The notes under the pieces are model-generated. The model saw only the letters and a program-made list of their open reading frames with translations. It had not been told where the DNA came from and searched no databases. DNA of 64,000 bases from positions 7,192,001 through 7,256,000 of the forward strand of contig NC_072893.1 of NCBI RefSeq assembly GCF_027943255.1, in the 5' to 3' direction. Source of the stretch: Anastrepha obliqua. Its lineage: Eukaryota > Arthropoda > Insecta > Diptera > Tephritidae. Below are positions 41,067 to 51,879 of this stretch, in pieces. A program made the position numbers and the translations under genes. Within the stretch, counting starts at the first letter, position 1. Every line of letters starts with the position of its first letter.

Positions 41067-42215
41067 CAGGGTCCAGCACTCGAGGTGTAACCAACTTCAG
41101 ACCGCTCGCCCAGCTAATGCAGGGGCATCAGCTGTCTGTTAGGTGGCTAAATGACAGTTCAGAGTATTGTTTAGAAGCGCGCGGAAGTATTTTCTCGAAA
41201 GGAAATGCGGAAAAAGAAAATCAGTAATGGATTTCAAACGTAATAGTACGATTGCATTATATTTGGCTGCAAAATCACCTCGAGTAAATAAAGTTTTTGT
41301 GTATCGCACCATTACTAGTTACAATGATACTGGTAGCATCGTGAAACGTCATGGAGGTGGTCATCACAGGACTACAACGTCACGTGAAATGGTTCAAAAA
41401 GTGAAGAAGCGACTTCAGCGAAATCCCCGACGAAGTGCCAATCAAATGGCGAAAGAACTGAAAATATCTGATCGTAACATCCGCCGCATACTGAAAAATT
41501 ATCTCAAAGTCAAGCCTTATAAGATCCAAAAGACGCATGATCTCATACCAAAGCAGCAACAAGTCAGACTTGAGAGAGCGAAGGAGTTGCCTCGATCGGC
41601 CGCAAGCGGTAAATTTCCGAACATTGTGTTTTGTGACGAGAAATTTTTTGAAATTGAGTAATTCGTAAACACCCAAAACGATTGGACTTATTTGACCGAC
41701 CGTTCATATGAGAATTTGAGTCATCGATTGGCCACCAGGAGGCAGCATCCGCCCTAGGTAGTGGTTTGGGCCGCTGTAACCGCAGATGGGCGTCAAGGCA
41801 AATGCGAAATATTATCGGTAAAGTATTCTGGAGGCTGCTTTGAAGACGTGGGCAGACAAACATTTCGGTGGCAGACCATGGACGTTTCAAAAGGACTCGG
41901 CACCGTCCCACAAAGCTCGAGTGAACCAAGAATGGTTAAAAAACAACGCTCCGAACTTCATAACGTCCACACAATGGCTCTCAAATTCACCAGACGTGAA
42001 TCCGATGGACCATTTTGGATAGCAAGAACTCCGCGAGTGGTCCAAAATACCTGGAAGTCACATTCGGGCAGCTTGCGACTCTTTTCTGAACCGTCTCACG
42101 GCCATAGTCAAGGCAAAAGGTGGTCATATCGAGCAAAAGTATGGTAATTGATTTATAAATAATAAAAGTAATTTTCCAAACTTCCATTCCTTTTTAATAC
42201 TAATTTTTTAAAAGT
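41067..42215 (+). mobile_element. DD37D (maT-like) transposon, 3' end missing
   Basis: The left end CAGGGTCCAGCACTCGAGGT starts directly after a TA (41065-41066). The ORF at 41167-41661 covers the DNA-binding domain (SIVKRHGGGHHRTTT, RSANQMAKELKISDRNIRRI, KPYKIQKTHDLIPKQQQVRL) and FCDEKFFEIE, with the first catalytic Asp, then a stop. It continues in pieces: DRSYENLSHRLATRRQHPP, VVWAAVTADGRQG, a deletion, WTFQKDSAPSHKARVNQEWL (second Asp) and STQWLSNSPDVNPMDHFG (third Asp, 37 residues on), a stop at about 42020, then GSHIRAACDSFLNRL and KAKGGHIEQKYGN. Stops also occur near 41756 and 41820. No right inverted repeat was found. All three catalytic Asps survive, but the gene is broken at least four times. 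Confidence 0.85.
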
Positions 42216-42508
42216 ACCGTCAGTGAGACTTTGCCTTCTAGGACAATTTACAATTCCGGCAAAGGAAAAAAAGTTCTACTAGAACAGTAGCAGAAAAAGG
42301 TGCGTTGTATTTTAAAAGCATGTCTTTTTATAACAGGAAAGAATCGTCATTGAGGTAAAAAATTACTTCGCTGGCAATAGCTACGCCATGGGAGTCTGTT
42401 TATATATTGATTTTCATATGAAAAAATTAAGTTACAACAATTTTAAAAGTTAGTTTTTTTAATCGAATGCCTGTGGACTCTTCATCTAGTTGGGGAAATG
42501 TTGTATTA

Positions 42509-42735
42509 GGTTGTTTAATAAGTGCGATAAGAAAAACACAATTTTATGGCCTGAAATACACTTTATTATTTAGTATAGTCCCCTGAACATCAATACACTT
42601 GCTCCAACGAGATTTGAATTTATGAATTTCATTCCTGAAGTGAGAATCTGAAAGCGCTGCAAAGTACCCTTGCACAGCTGTTATTATCACATCCTTTGAT
42701 GAAAAACTGTTTTTTGAACTGGTGATCACTGTAAC
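42509..42735 (-). mobile_element. Mariner end and transposase C-terminus
   Basis: Starts with an inverted-repeat-like GGTTGTTTAATAAGTGCGAT at 42509. On the minus strand, FSSKDVIITAVQGYFAALSD, SHFRNEIHKFKSRWSKCIDV and QG are the last 55 or so residues of a mariner transposase (R-W-x-K-C-I-x-x-x-G). The rest of the element, including the catalytic core, is missing. Confidence 0.65.
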
Positions 42736-42892
42736 TTAAAAACCGCGTGGTAGATTTTAATTAAATTTATACTGCTTTTGAAAGACATAAAAAACTCGTG
42801 CTTGATTGAAGGATTTTTTTTCAAAAATTTCGATTTTTTTAAACAATTAATTGTCGGTTTTTTTCTCGAAAGTCAGAAAAATATAATACAAT

Positions 42893-43215
42893 AAAAAAAG
42901 CTTCGATCAGATACAAGATTATCTATTAATAAAACTAATTTCTCTTGTCCGATGGGTTTTAGATGAATCTCCAAGGATTTGTGATGATCACCGCAAGGGA
43001 CTTCTGGAGTCGCGGACTCCACACAAACAGCGATAACTTTTACAATTATCTTTTTTTTGAAATTTTGCTAAAGTCAAGGGGAAATATGATATTATTAATG
43101 CTATGTTTTTTTTGTTTTTTTTGTAAAATAAAGTAACTGACTAGCAAAAAAAACAAAATATTTAAAATCATAATTTTTTCGCGCCTCTGACTACCTAACC
43201 CTTTAAGAAAGTTAG
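42893..43215 (+). repeat. Unidentified dispersed repeat, copy A
   Basis: Shares long blocks with the complement of 51880-52115: AAGCTTCGAKCAGRTACAA-type start, TATCTATTAATAAAACTAAT then TTCTCTTGTCCGAT, GATGATCACCGCAAGGGACT then TCTG, CAGCGATAACTTTT, and AACTGACTAGCAAAA. Its right end (TTTTTTCGCGCCTCTGACTA then CC) is shared in inverted orientation with 49670-49720. No ORF, tRNA-like box or clean inverted ends were seen. Family unknown. Confidence 0.75.
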
Positions 43216-44309
43216 GGCGAAGACCAATTTACCCCAGCTTTTTAAGTCGTATTCTATGGCAGACTCTACCGCACGCTTTCGCTGTATATGACATTGGACT
43301 GTTGGCCTGTTTAAAATTGTTTTAACACAAAATTTGCGAGTAAAGCTGAATTCGTAGGAGTAGCTTTAACAAACGGCGATATGAGACTTGAAATTTGGAA
43401 GAGAATCAAACCATGAACCAGTTTTTCAAAGAGTTTAGGTATATTAGAGATTTTGCAGATCGGGTGATAGTTTTGAACCTCCGACTTGCTTCCAGACTTA
43501 TGTCCTGGTGTGATTACAGATTTTTTGGTAGTTAGTTTGGATTAGAGTTCACTAAGCAGCTGTAAACATCCTTTGTGATGTATAGCAATATTTTCCGAAT
43601 ACATTTCTTTAACCTCTATTTGGCAAATCTACTGAGCTAGTCCAATGAGATTATGTCTCGTTTCTTGTGACATTATGTCTTATGACGTATACATAAAAAT
43701 GAAGCATATTTTCATAAATTTATTCATTTCGCGTAAATTTCATTTTAAAATATAATTCAAAAACTCCCGCTACATATCCTTTCTTCAGGCCATTGCGCGA
43801 CCTTCTTCGCCGTTTCTTTTTCCAACATCAGTTTCTCGTCACGCACCTAATTTTTCACTTTTGTTAGCGTAAATAAATTGAATTGTGGCGTCTGAAATAC
43901 TTCTATGTGCGTATTTATGTATGTATGTATGCGCGTTGCTTGACTGGAGTATATGACGGCGCTGTGATGTTGCGTGAAAGAACTGCCGCATTTTAAAATA
44001 CAAGGGATAAATCTGCATATTAAACAGTGGGAAAAAAGAATACGTAGATTCTTTAGCTTTTGATTGCGTTCATTGTTGTTGTTGGTTATATATTTGCGTC
44101 TTTGGGCGTACACATCTGCTGCAGCTGCATAAACAGAGAATACATACTTTTAGAAGCTTTTCTTATATTATATTTATTTATTTTAATAATCTGCAGTAGA
44201 AACGGCCTTACAGACTAGAAACAAATGTAAAGAAAAGCAAGCCAAATTTGGCAACTATAATATTAGTAATCAATATGAAAACAATATTAAGTAACTAAGT
44301 TTAAATTTT
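43216..44309. other. No gene recognised
   Basis: AT-rich spacer. TATGTATGTATGTATGCGCG near 43917. The minus-strand ORF at 43847-44113 is a weak Thr/Asn-rich reading without a motif. Confidence 0.4.
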
Positions 44310-45530
44310 TTACAAAATTAGATCTAGATAAAGCAAAATCAAGCAGGCTGGAATTAGACTATAAGTTATAGTCTCTAAGTGCACGAGCGATGGGTGCATT
44401 ACTTGCAAATTTAGTCTTAGACTTTTCTCCATAAAAATAGTAAAAATTGCGAAGACTTGTGGAGCATTAAAGCTTATCCGCTCAAGTAGAACTGGACAGA
44501 CGAGGATGCCATTAACTACATTGAAAATAGAAGAAAGTGAAAGGACTGTCCTTCTCTTTCCAAGCGATTCTAGATTAATTAGCTTTAGCCGAGAATTATA
44601 GAAAGGAACAGGCGACTCGAATCGTAAGGAATGTAATGCCTGCAAACAATTCTAAACGCGCTCAATTCAATTTATTGAAAATATCTCGTGAGGTCCCCCA
44701 ATCATAACAACAAATACTAATTGAGCCAAACAAGAAGCCGTAAACAGCAGTTTATAGGTATACGGATCAGAAAATTCAGATGTATTGCAACGGATAAAGC
44801 TTAGATCCGAATACGATTTTGAAAGAATAAAATTAATGAGACCACTCAAAGAAATCGTATTGAGTAACTCTATTACACTTTGTAGTACATTATTAGAAAT
44901 AGTGTAGGATGTACTGAAAATGTACTGACGCCTCGAAAATGTTAAATGGAAACATATTTTAATATTTAAGGACAGATGCGATCTTTTGCACCAACGATGA
45001 ATATTGTTCAAGTCGAGTTGAAGCTTCTGAGCGTCCAATGAGTCTTTAATAGATGTGAACACATTTGAAATCATCCGCGACGAACAAGAAATTCGAAAAG
45101 GTAAAATTTTTGCTTATGTAATTGATAAAAAATACTAAAAGAAGTGGCGCTAAGATACTCTCCTGGGGGACACACCGTCTGTCCGTCAAATATGACTTAA
45201 GCCTTTGCCGAAAGGTGGAGTTAAAGCCCAAGCGACACTGTCAAATGCGACAAGAGAAGTCAGTGTAAACGCAATCAACTTGGAGTCCTTTAGAAAACGA
45301 TGAAATGCAAAATTCTCTAAAAACAGCAAGATTCGTAGTTGAAGAACGGCCAGTTGCAAAATCAAGTTGGTTTGGATTAATTAAAGATTTATCCGCAAAA
45401 TAAATGTTGTCCCTTACAGTGCATTCAAAATGTTTAGAAGTGCTCGATAGCTCAGAAATCGGCCTATAACTGCGAACATCATTGTTTCTTCCCCTTTTAA
45501 AAAAAGTTGTGATGATTGTGAACAACAAGG
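44310..45530 (-). mobile_element. Jockey-clade LINE RT relic
   Basis: Four collinear minus-strand pieces of one RT. (1) RSYRPISELSSTSKHFECTV, PNQLDFATGRSSTTN and LQVDCVYTDFS (fingers and first palm motif, 45490-45240). (2) RCVPQESILAPLLLVFFINY and NFLFVADDFK (palm; FADD/YADD has become VADD, 45180-45080). (3) LDLNNIHRWCKRSHLSLNIK (thumb) and EFSDPYTYKLLFTASCLAQL. (4) FYNSRLKLINLESLGKRRT (about 44600). Frameshifts separate all four, and part of the thumb is lost between 2 and 3. No ORF1, endonuclease or clear tail was identified. Confidence 0.75.
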
Positions 45531-45689
45531 GGCCGTAGATAAAGAATTATTAAAAATAATCTCCAGAGGAATCGATAAGGAGAGAGCTTAGAGGGGTTCA
45601 AATCAATTTTGGAATTAAGAGATGAAATAAATATACAAAAATTCCTGAAAATTATATTTTTAACCATTTTTGAAAATCTATACTGGCTA

Positions 45690-45890
45690 AATTTGTCGCT
45701 TATGTGATGTGCCCTTCTAAGGAAAGGAGTTCTTATGTCATCGACTTAATCAAGGCGCAATACGAGGCTTTTCGTTCGGAGCCCATACGAACTGAAGCGA
45801 GCGTGAATCAGGGCTGCATCTTATCACTGCTTATTTTGTTGGCCGTCACTGATGAAATTTTAACTATAAGTTATAATAAAGAATTTTGAA
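45690..45890 (+). mobile_element. LINE RT palm fragment, left of mariner
   Basis: A 61-codon run: VIDLIKAQYEAFRSEPIRTE then ASVNQGCILSLLILLAVTDE, the VKQGC-x-LSPLLF block of RTE-like RTs (Lys to Asn, Pro to Leu). It ends 20 bp before a mariner insertion at 45911. The continuation of a similar LINE lies on the far side (46921-47415), with about 300 bp of coding missing between them, including YADD. Confidence 0.6.
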
Positions 45891-45910
45891 GATTAAGAAA
45901 GCAAAATATA

Positions 45911-46918
45911 GGGTATGGGAATAAGTTTCCCTTCTTTCTTAGCCAAAGTTACGAATTATTTAAACAATTACATAATAGAGGATATTATGTGAAGTATGTG
46001 CCATTGGAAGCCACAACTTTACTCCATTTTTCAGGCACATACGGATTCATCTGCCGAAAAAGTCGAGTTTTTTTTTACTTGATCCATTCATTGAGCCAGT
46101 TTGCGATGCTCTCGTAAGAAGTGAACCGCTCTCCAATAAGGTCTAACTGCATTGATCGGAATAGATGGTAATCCGAATGTGCAATGTCGGAGGAATATGG
46201 CGAGTGAGGTAAGATTTCCCAATTGAGTCCCTCTAAATATTTCTGGACCGATTTGGCAACGTGTGGCCTGGTGTTGTCATGCAGAAAAATCAGTTTGTCA
46301 TGTCTACCGTCTCATTCCGGCCGCTTTTCTTTGAGAGCCCGATTCAAACGCATTGGATGCAGTCGATAACGATCACCAGTGATGGTTTTATATGGTTTAA
46401 GGAGTTCAGAATAGATGACACCCTTCTGATCCCACCAATTGGACAACATAACCTTTGAAGCAAGATTTTTTTTCGCTGTCAATGGACGTGGCTCACTTAG
46501 TAGGCTCCAACATTTTCGACAGATAATCGTAATAGATAAATTTTTCATCGTCAGTGACGATGCAATGCAGAAAACCTTTCCCTTCGCGTTCCTTATCACT
46601 CACGCCGAAATTGCCACTTTGGAAGTGTCGAAACCACTCTTCACAAGTTGTTGATCAAGTTAATCAATATACGATACGTTTCAGCTGCACTTTTCTTTAA
46701 AAGGTAATAATGAACTTCCCGCAAATGCTATTTTTTCGGGACGAACGTAGACATTTGACGTCAGATAAAAAACATACGCTTCAAATGAGTGTCAAATATT
46801 GCGATCGAGACCTCACATATACACCTTCAAATCTCCCGTATATTACTAAAGCGAACACAAAAATAGTATCAGCAGCGACACCTCTTTCTCGAGGGTGGAA
46901 ACTTATTCCCATAGCCAA
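45911..46918 (-). mobile_element. Mariner element with TA duplication, transposase decayed
   Basis: Inverted ends: GGGTATGGGAATAAGTTTCC at 45911 and the complement of TTGGCTATGGGAATAAGTTT (then CC) ending 46918, next to TA at 45909-45910 and 46919-46920. Minus-strand pieces: STFVPKK and KSAAETYRILIN (start, near 46745), EEWFRHFQSGNF-type remnants, KVFCIASSLTMKNLSIT, LSNWWDQKGVIYSELLKPYK, then FLHDNTRPHVAKSVQKYLEG (second Asp) and PHSPYSSDIAHSDYHLFRSM (third Asp), NWLNEWIK and a stop. The first catalytic Asp lies in a frameshifted VTDDEKF-like stretch. About 0.3 kb shorter than an intact mariner. Confidence 0.85.
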
Positions 46919-46920
46919 TA

Positions 46921-47415
46921 CGTGACAATGATCGTGAATGGCGCGTCCTTTAGCATTGGAGAGAACAGCATTGGCAAAGTGAGCGGCTTTCAATATCTTG
47001 GAATCCACTTTACGGCAGATGGGAGATGCAAAACGGAAGTTTTTACAAGGTTGCAGAAAGCAAGACACGCATTTGCTAGTCTCGAACCGGTGGCTGTCCA
47101 AACACTGTCCCACTTACATCGACAATGCCAACAAAAACAAGTTACGCAAGAAAACGGAAAGCGCAAATGGAAGTGGCTCGGCCATACACTTATCAGCAAG
47201 CAAGAAGCCAGACTGGAAGCTCCAAGGTCGGCGGTACCGCGGCAGACCTAGGGGCACATAGCGCCGTTGCATTGAGAGCGAAATAAAAACTGTGAACAAA
47301 AACCGGACGTAGCAGCAAGTAAAAGCAAAAGCAGGGAACAGAGCGGAGTGGATAAATTTTGCTTTGGCCCTATGCTCCGCTACGGAGGTCGAGGGACTAT
47401 GATGATGATGATGAG
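46921..47415 (+). mobile_element. RTE-like LINE C-terminus with simple-repeat tail
   Basis: Runs on from the right end of a mariner: VTMIVNGASFSIGENSIGKV, SGFQYLGIHFTADGRCKTEV (the F-x-YLG thumb block), RLQKARHAFASL, a deletion, then KRKWKWLGHTLISKQEA, a frameshift, DWKLQGRRYRGRPRGT, CIESEIKTVNKNRT and FALALCSATEVEGL with TGA-type stop near 47402. The element ends in ATGATGATGATGATGAGG (about 47398-47415), a simple-repeat tail as in RTE-clade LINEs. It is the likely other half of 45690-45890. Confidence 0.7.
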
Positions 47416-47419
47416 GAAA

Positions 47420-47861
47420 TTTGCCGCACCGAGAATTTTTCTTCCAATTATTTTGAAGAGACGAAAATTTTGTATTAGCAGATTTGGGTTCCACGTGCCA
47501 ATCTATACAAAATAACTTGCCGAACTCATATTTCCGTTTTAGAGACAGTCCACTTCTTCTCTCAGTCACTTTAAGCTAAAGGCTTACAAATAAATTATTA
47601 CTACTACCGCAAAGTCAATCGGCTCTATCTTTAGTCTAATTGAAATTTAATTGGAAGTAGACATTAATTGCTTACCCGAATTTTATTCTGGCTTCCACTG
47701 CGTGTTGTAATTATTTTGACATTTTGTTTTGATTATAAATATAATACTGAAATTACTTTTGGAAAATTTTACCTGTATCTTATTTCACAATTTGAGCCTG
47801 TCGTGGGCGTGTAAAAATATTTATATTACTGTATGTACATACATATTAGTACACGAGTATA
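47420..47861. other. No gene recognised
   Basis: AT-rich sequence with TATGTACATACATATTAG just before the mariner at 47862. A minus-strand ORF (47114-47569) is the back strand of the LINE and not a gene. Confidence 0.45.
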
Positions 47862-48868
47862 CGAGGTGTGTTAAAAAAGAAAGGTGAATGTTCAAATTTC
47901 GCGGGCTACGTACATTCGGAAAATTATGGAAAAGATTGACCTGGGCCGTCACATAACTGCCATGACATCGCCAAGGCACTAAACATTCATCATCAAGCGG
48001 TTTTGAACCATTTAAAAAAGGCTGGTTACAAAAAGAAGCTCGTTGTTTGGGTACCACATGAATTGTCTGTGAAAAATTTAATGGACTGAATTAACATCTG
48101 CGATTCTTTGCTGAAACGAAATGGAATCGAACCATTTCTGAAGCGAATGGTAACAGGAGACGAAAAGTGGATCAAATACGACAATAATATGCGAAAACAA
48201 ATAGTCGCAAAGCCAGGATTGACGCCTCGAAAGGTTATGCTATGTGTTTGGTGGGACTGGAAAGGAGCTGCTCCAGCCTGCTCGAACGATTGATTCTACA
48301 TTTTACTGTCAACAACTGATGAGATTGAAGCAAGCAATCGAAAAAAACGGCCAGAACTGATCAGCAGAAAGGTCGTCGTCTTTCATCAGGACAACGCTAG
48401 GCCACACACACCTTTGATGACTCAGCAAGAACTGGGAGAGCTTGGCTGGGAAGTTTTGATGCATGCACCATATAGCCCTGATCTTGCACCATCGGACTAC
48501 CATTTGTTTCGGTCAATGCTGAACTCCCTTAATGGAGTAAAGTTGGCTTCAAGAGACGCCTGTGAAAATTACTTGTCGCAGTTTTTTGCCGAGAAACCAT
48601 AAAAGTTTTACACTGATGGAATAATGTCTCTAGAAGAAAAATGGCAAAGGGTGGTCGACCAAAATGGTACATATGTATTTGGTTTAATAAAGTTCATTAT
48701 AAATATAAAAAAAAATGAGTTGAAGTTTGATTAGAAATACAAAAGAACTTTTTCGACTACCCAATATCTGAGGGGGACTGCTTTGAAGTGCATGAAATAG
48801 AAATTGATGAATAAATAAATATTTTTTTAGAAAAACGAAAATTCACCTTATTTTTTGAACACTCCTCG
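47862..48868 (+). mobile_element. Outer mariner shell, interrupted by another mariner
   Basis: The ends CGAGGTGTGTTAAAAAAGAA then AGGTGAAT (47862) and the complement of CGAGGAGTGTTCAAAAAATA then AGGTGAAT (ending 48868) are flanked by TA at 47860-47861 and 48869-48870. Only about 60 bp of the left part and about 100 bp of the right part belong to it; the right part keeps a transposase-like C-terminus, GDCFEVHEIEIDE then a stop (48773-48815). Everything between is a second mariner (47925-48764) of a different lineage. Confidence 0.75.
47925..48764 (+). mobile_element. Inner mariner, 5' truncated
   Basis: Begins mid-transposase (GKIMEKID) and ends with a clean inverted repeat ...CTTTTTCGACTACCCAA at 48764 before TA. 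Pieces: HDIAKALNIHHQAVLNHLKK and AGYKKKLVVWVPHELSVKNL, a stop replacing Arg, FLKRMVTGDEKWIKYDN (first Asp, near 48157), a small deletion, PRKVMLCVWWDWKG, a shift, VVVFHQDNARPHTPLM (second Asp, near 48393), then APYSPDLAPSDYHLFRSMLN (third Asp, near 48498) and FYTDGIMSLEEKWQRVVDQN. The opposing copy at 50849-51782 belongs to the same lineage. Confidence 0.85.
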
Positions 48869-49640
48869 TATTTATGAAAGAACTCATGCAACTTTAATGG
48901 GAGTTACCTCGAAGTCCATACATTTGATTCAATCTAGTTGCTCAGAATTAATTGTTTTTTTTGGTCTAATTTATTCATTAAAATTACTAGCAATTTAAAT
49001 CTCGCTTTGATGAAATTAAAGAAAAATCAACTCCCAGATGTGAGATTTTTGTAAGCAAATGCATGCAAATTGCCATAATCAAAATGTAATTAAGCAGTGA
49101 ATTAAATAACAACTTCCACTCATAAACTTAAATTTATCAACACCAAATGTGTGTACGTGCGTATGTATGTGTTTACGTATGTATGTATGTGTGTATGTAT
49201 CACGATGGAAATGTGTGGCCATCCCTTCTATACACTGATGCATTATCAAGTTTTCAGAATTGCCGAAATGATGGTTTAATTAACACATTAATGTCTGAGT
49301 GGCCTACACACATAGCCACATAAACATATAGTATGTGCATACTCATATCCACACATATACGTATGTACAAAAATGCATTCATGAGTATTAGCAATGTAAT
49401 TTCAACATGTTTGTAGACATTTGCATGAGTATGAGTAATTTAATATCTACCATTCGATGCAATACGGCTAATCACAATAATTCAATTGAATTCTATTCAT
49501 ACTGAAATTTCTATGGAATGCTTTGCTGTAAAAGTATGTCAAATTATATTAGGGCGACCTGTACTTAGAAACTTGGAAAACTTGTTTATTCGATTTTAAT
49601 GATTCTGATGTTTTCGGGAAGGGGTAAGATTCGGTAAGGC
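48869..49640. other. Unique sequence with microsatellites
   Basis: AT-rich; GTATGTATGTGTTTACGTAT then GTATGTATGTGTGTATGTAT at about 49160-49200, and TATG patches to 49370. No coding or transposon signature. Confidence 0.5.
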
Positions 49641-49669
49641 CATAATGAAATTATTAAAAAAATCGTTTT

Positions 49670-49720
49670 TTTTGCTTAGGTTTTGGTTAGGGGTAGTCAG
49701 AGGCACGAAAAAATAATGAT
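49670..49720 (-). repeat. Unidentified dispersed repeat, copy C (end only)
   Basis: GGTTAGGGGTAGTCAGAGGC then ACGAAAAAATAATGATT is the complement of the right end of the repeat at 42893-43215, with about 4 differences over some 38 bases. It lies directly before a Jockey-type RT. Confidence 0.55.
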
Positions 49721-49734
49721 TAATAATTTGGCCT

Positions 49735-50745
49735 TCGAAAAAATCACTCCACAATCGACCAAGTTCAAAAGGTTGTTAGAACCATAGAGTGTGCGATAGA
49801 GGAAAATAAAATTTGCACAGCGGTGTTTCTTGACGTCTCGCAGGCGTTTGACAAAGTTTGGCATACGGGCTTACTCCACAAACTAAAATTGATTTTGCCC
49901 AGGAATTATTGCGAAATCCTTTCTTCCTAACTTGATGGCAGGTACTTTCGTGTCAGACTTGAAAACGCCTATTCTTCATTAGAAAAAGCAAGCGCGGGGT
50001 ACCTCAAAGAAGCATCCTAGGCCCTCTCCTGTACCTCTTGTATACCTACGTATGACTTACCGGTTCACAAGCCACACGTTACCGCAACCTTTGCAGATGA
50101 CACGGCTATCCTAGCAGTTGGAGAAGTAATCGCGATTACAACGACGAAATTGCAATCCGCGGTGAGTTCTATTGCAACATGGGCAAGAAAATGGGGTATC
50201 AAACTAAATAATTCAAAATCCGTGCACATTTTATTCGGCCTCAAAAAAACAATTTACAAGCCAGTCTACATAAACAGCGTAAATATACCGTACGTCAACG
50301 AGGCAAAATATCTCGGAATAACCCTTGATGCTAAACTGCGTTGGAGGGCGCATGTCAAGAAAAAGCGTGAAGAGCTGACATGAAAAACAAATAGCCTTCT
50401 TTATCTTATTGGCAGACACTCTACTCTGTCAACGAACAACAAACTACTGCTATATAATCAAATTATTAAACCGGTCTGGACGTATGGCATTCAGGGGATG
50501 CTCAAGCGAATCTTGCATGACTATTATCCAACGATTCCAAAATAAAGTGTTGCGCAACATCGTCAATGCTCCATACTGTGTGAGAAATCTCGACCTCCAT
50601 CGTGATCTTGGTACGCTACTCGTCACTGACGTGGAGTATGCCATGGCTCACAGACAACGTTTAAGTACACATATCAGCGCCGAAGCATTTATTGGCTTTG
50701 CTTCAGCCAAATACTCATCGTCAGCGGCTCAAACGTAAAACATTT
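49735..50745 (+). mobile_element. Jockey-clade LINE RT, 5' truncated and shifted
   Basis: RT readable from the fingers: STIDQVQKVVRTIECAIEEN, KICTAVFLDVSQAFDKVWHT (first catalytic Asp in FLDV, near 49830), a stop in SS(stop)LDGRYF, a shift, then VTATFADDTAILAVGE (intact FADD, about 50090), SIATWARKWGIKLNNSKSVH, AKYLGITLDAKLRWRAHVKK (thumb), a stop at 50383, then LLLYNQIIKPVWTYGIQGML, and in the next frame RFQNKVLRNIVNAPYCVRNL, DLHRDLGTLLVTDVEYAMAH. Endonuclease and ORF1 are absent. A short AT-rich 3' region follows, with no clear poly(A). Confidence 0.8.
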
Positions 50746-50848
50746 TTAGACCAGATGGGCACTCAGTAGCAGCTGTACCTTATATATTTATACATACATA
50801 ATCAATTTATGAATATTGAGGCATCTTTGTTTTTCCTTTTTTAATATA

Positions 50849-51782
50849 TTGGGTAGTCGAAAAAGTCTTTTCGTATTTCTAATCAAACTTCAACTCATTT
50901 TTTTTATATTTATAATGAACTTTATTAAACCAAAAATGTACCATTTTGGTCGACCACCTTTTGCCATTTTTCTTCTAGAGACATTATTCCATCAGTGTAA
51001 AACTTTTGTGGTTTCTCGGCGAAAAAATGTGACAAGTAATTTTCACAGGCTTCTCTTGAAGCCAACTTTACTCCATTAAGGGAGTTCAGCATTGACCGAA
51101 ACAAATGCTAGTCCGATGGTGCAAGGTCAGGGCTATATGGTGGATGCATTAAAACTTCCCAGCCAAGCTCTCCTAGTTTTTGCCGAGTCATCAAAGATTT
51201 GTGTGACCTAGCGTTGTCCTGATGGAAGACGACGCCCTGCTGATCAGTTCTGGCCGTTTTTTTTCAATTACTTGCTTCAATCTCATCAGTTGTTGACAGT
51301 AAAGTGTAGAATCAATCGTTCGAGCAGGTTGGAGCAGCTCATAGTGGATGATTCCTTTCCAATCCCACCAAACACAGCATAACATTTCGAGGCGTCAATC
51401 CTGGCTTTGCGACCATTTGTTGAGCTTCACCATGATCTTTTTCGCACATTATTGTCATATTTGATCTATTTTTCGTCTCCTGTTACCATTCGCTTCAGAA
51501 ATGGTTCGATTTCATTTCGTTTCAGCAAAGAATCGCAGATGTTAAATCGGTCCATTAAATTTTTCACAGACAATTCATGTGGTACCCAAACATCGAGCTT
51601 CTTTTTGTAACCAGCCTTCTTTAAATGGTTCAAAACCGTTTGATGATGAGTGTTTAGTGCCTTGACGATGTCATGACAGCTTATCTGACGGTCCTGGTCA
51701 ATCTTTTCCATAATTTCATCAACTTTTTCAACGATAGGTCGACCGGAGCGAGGTGCATCTTTCACATCGAAATTTCAATAAA
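50849..51782 (-). mobile_element. Mariner copy B, opposite orientation to the 47.9-kb copy
   Basis: Left end TTGGGTAGTCGAAAAAGTCT after TA (50847-50848), complementary to the end at 48764. On the minus strand: FDVKDAPRSGRPIVEKVDEI, ISCHDIVKALNTHHQTVLNH, KLDVWVPHELSVKNLMDRFN, EIEPFLKRMVTGDEK (first Asp), then a stop where WIKYD is expected (TAG replacing TGG), a shift, MLCCVWWDWKGIIHYELLQP, VFHQDNARSHKSL-type sequence in another frame, and the C-terminal third to about 50940. The end near 51782 is truncated inside the DNA-binding domain, so the 5' inverted repeat is missing. Confidence 0.85.
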
Positions 51783-51879
51783 AATTGCCGTTAGTATCCT
51801 TATTTAGTTGTACTAGTTGTAATTTCTAAACGATATTCTTTTTATACTTTAAGATGCGTTAATAAAAAAAAATAATAAT

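Noticed and set aside
47114..47569. 151-codon minus-strand ORF
   Set aside because: It is the opposite strand of the LINE C-terminus and its tail; the plus-strand LINE reading explains the bases.
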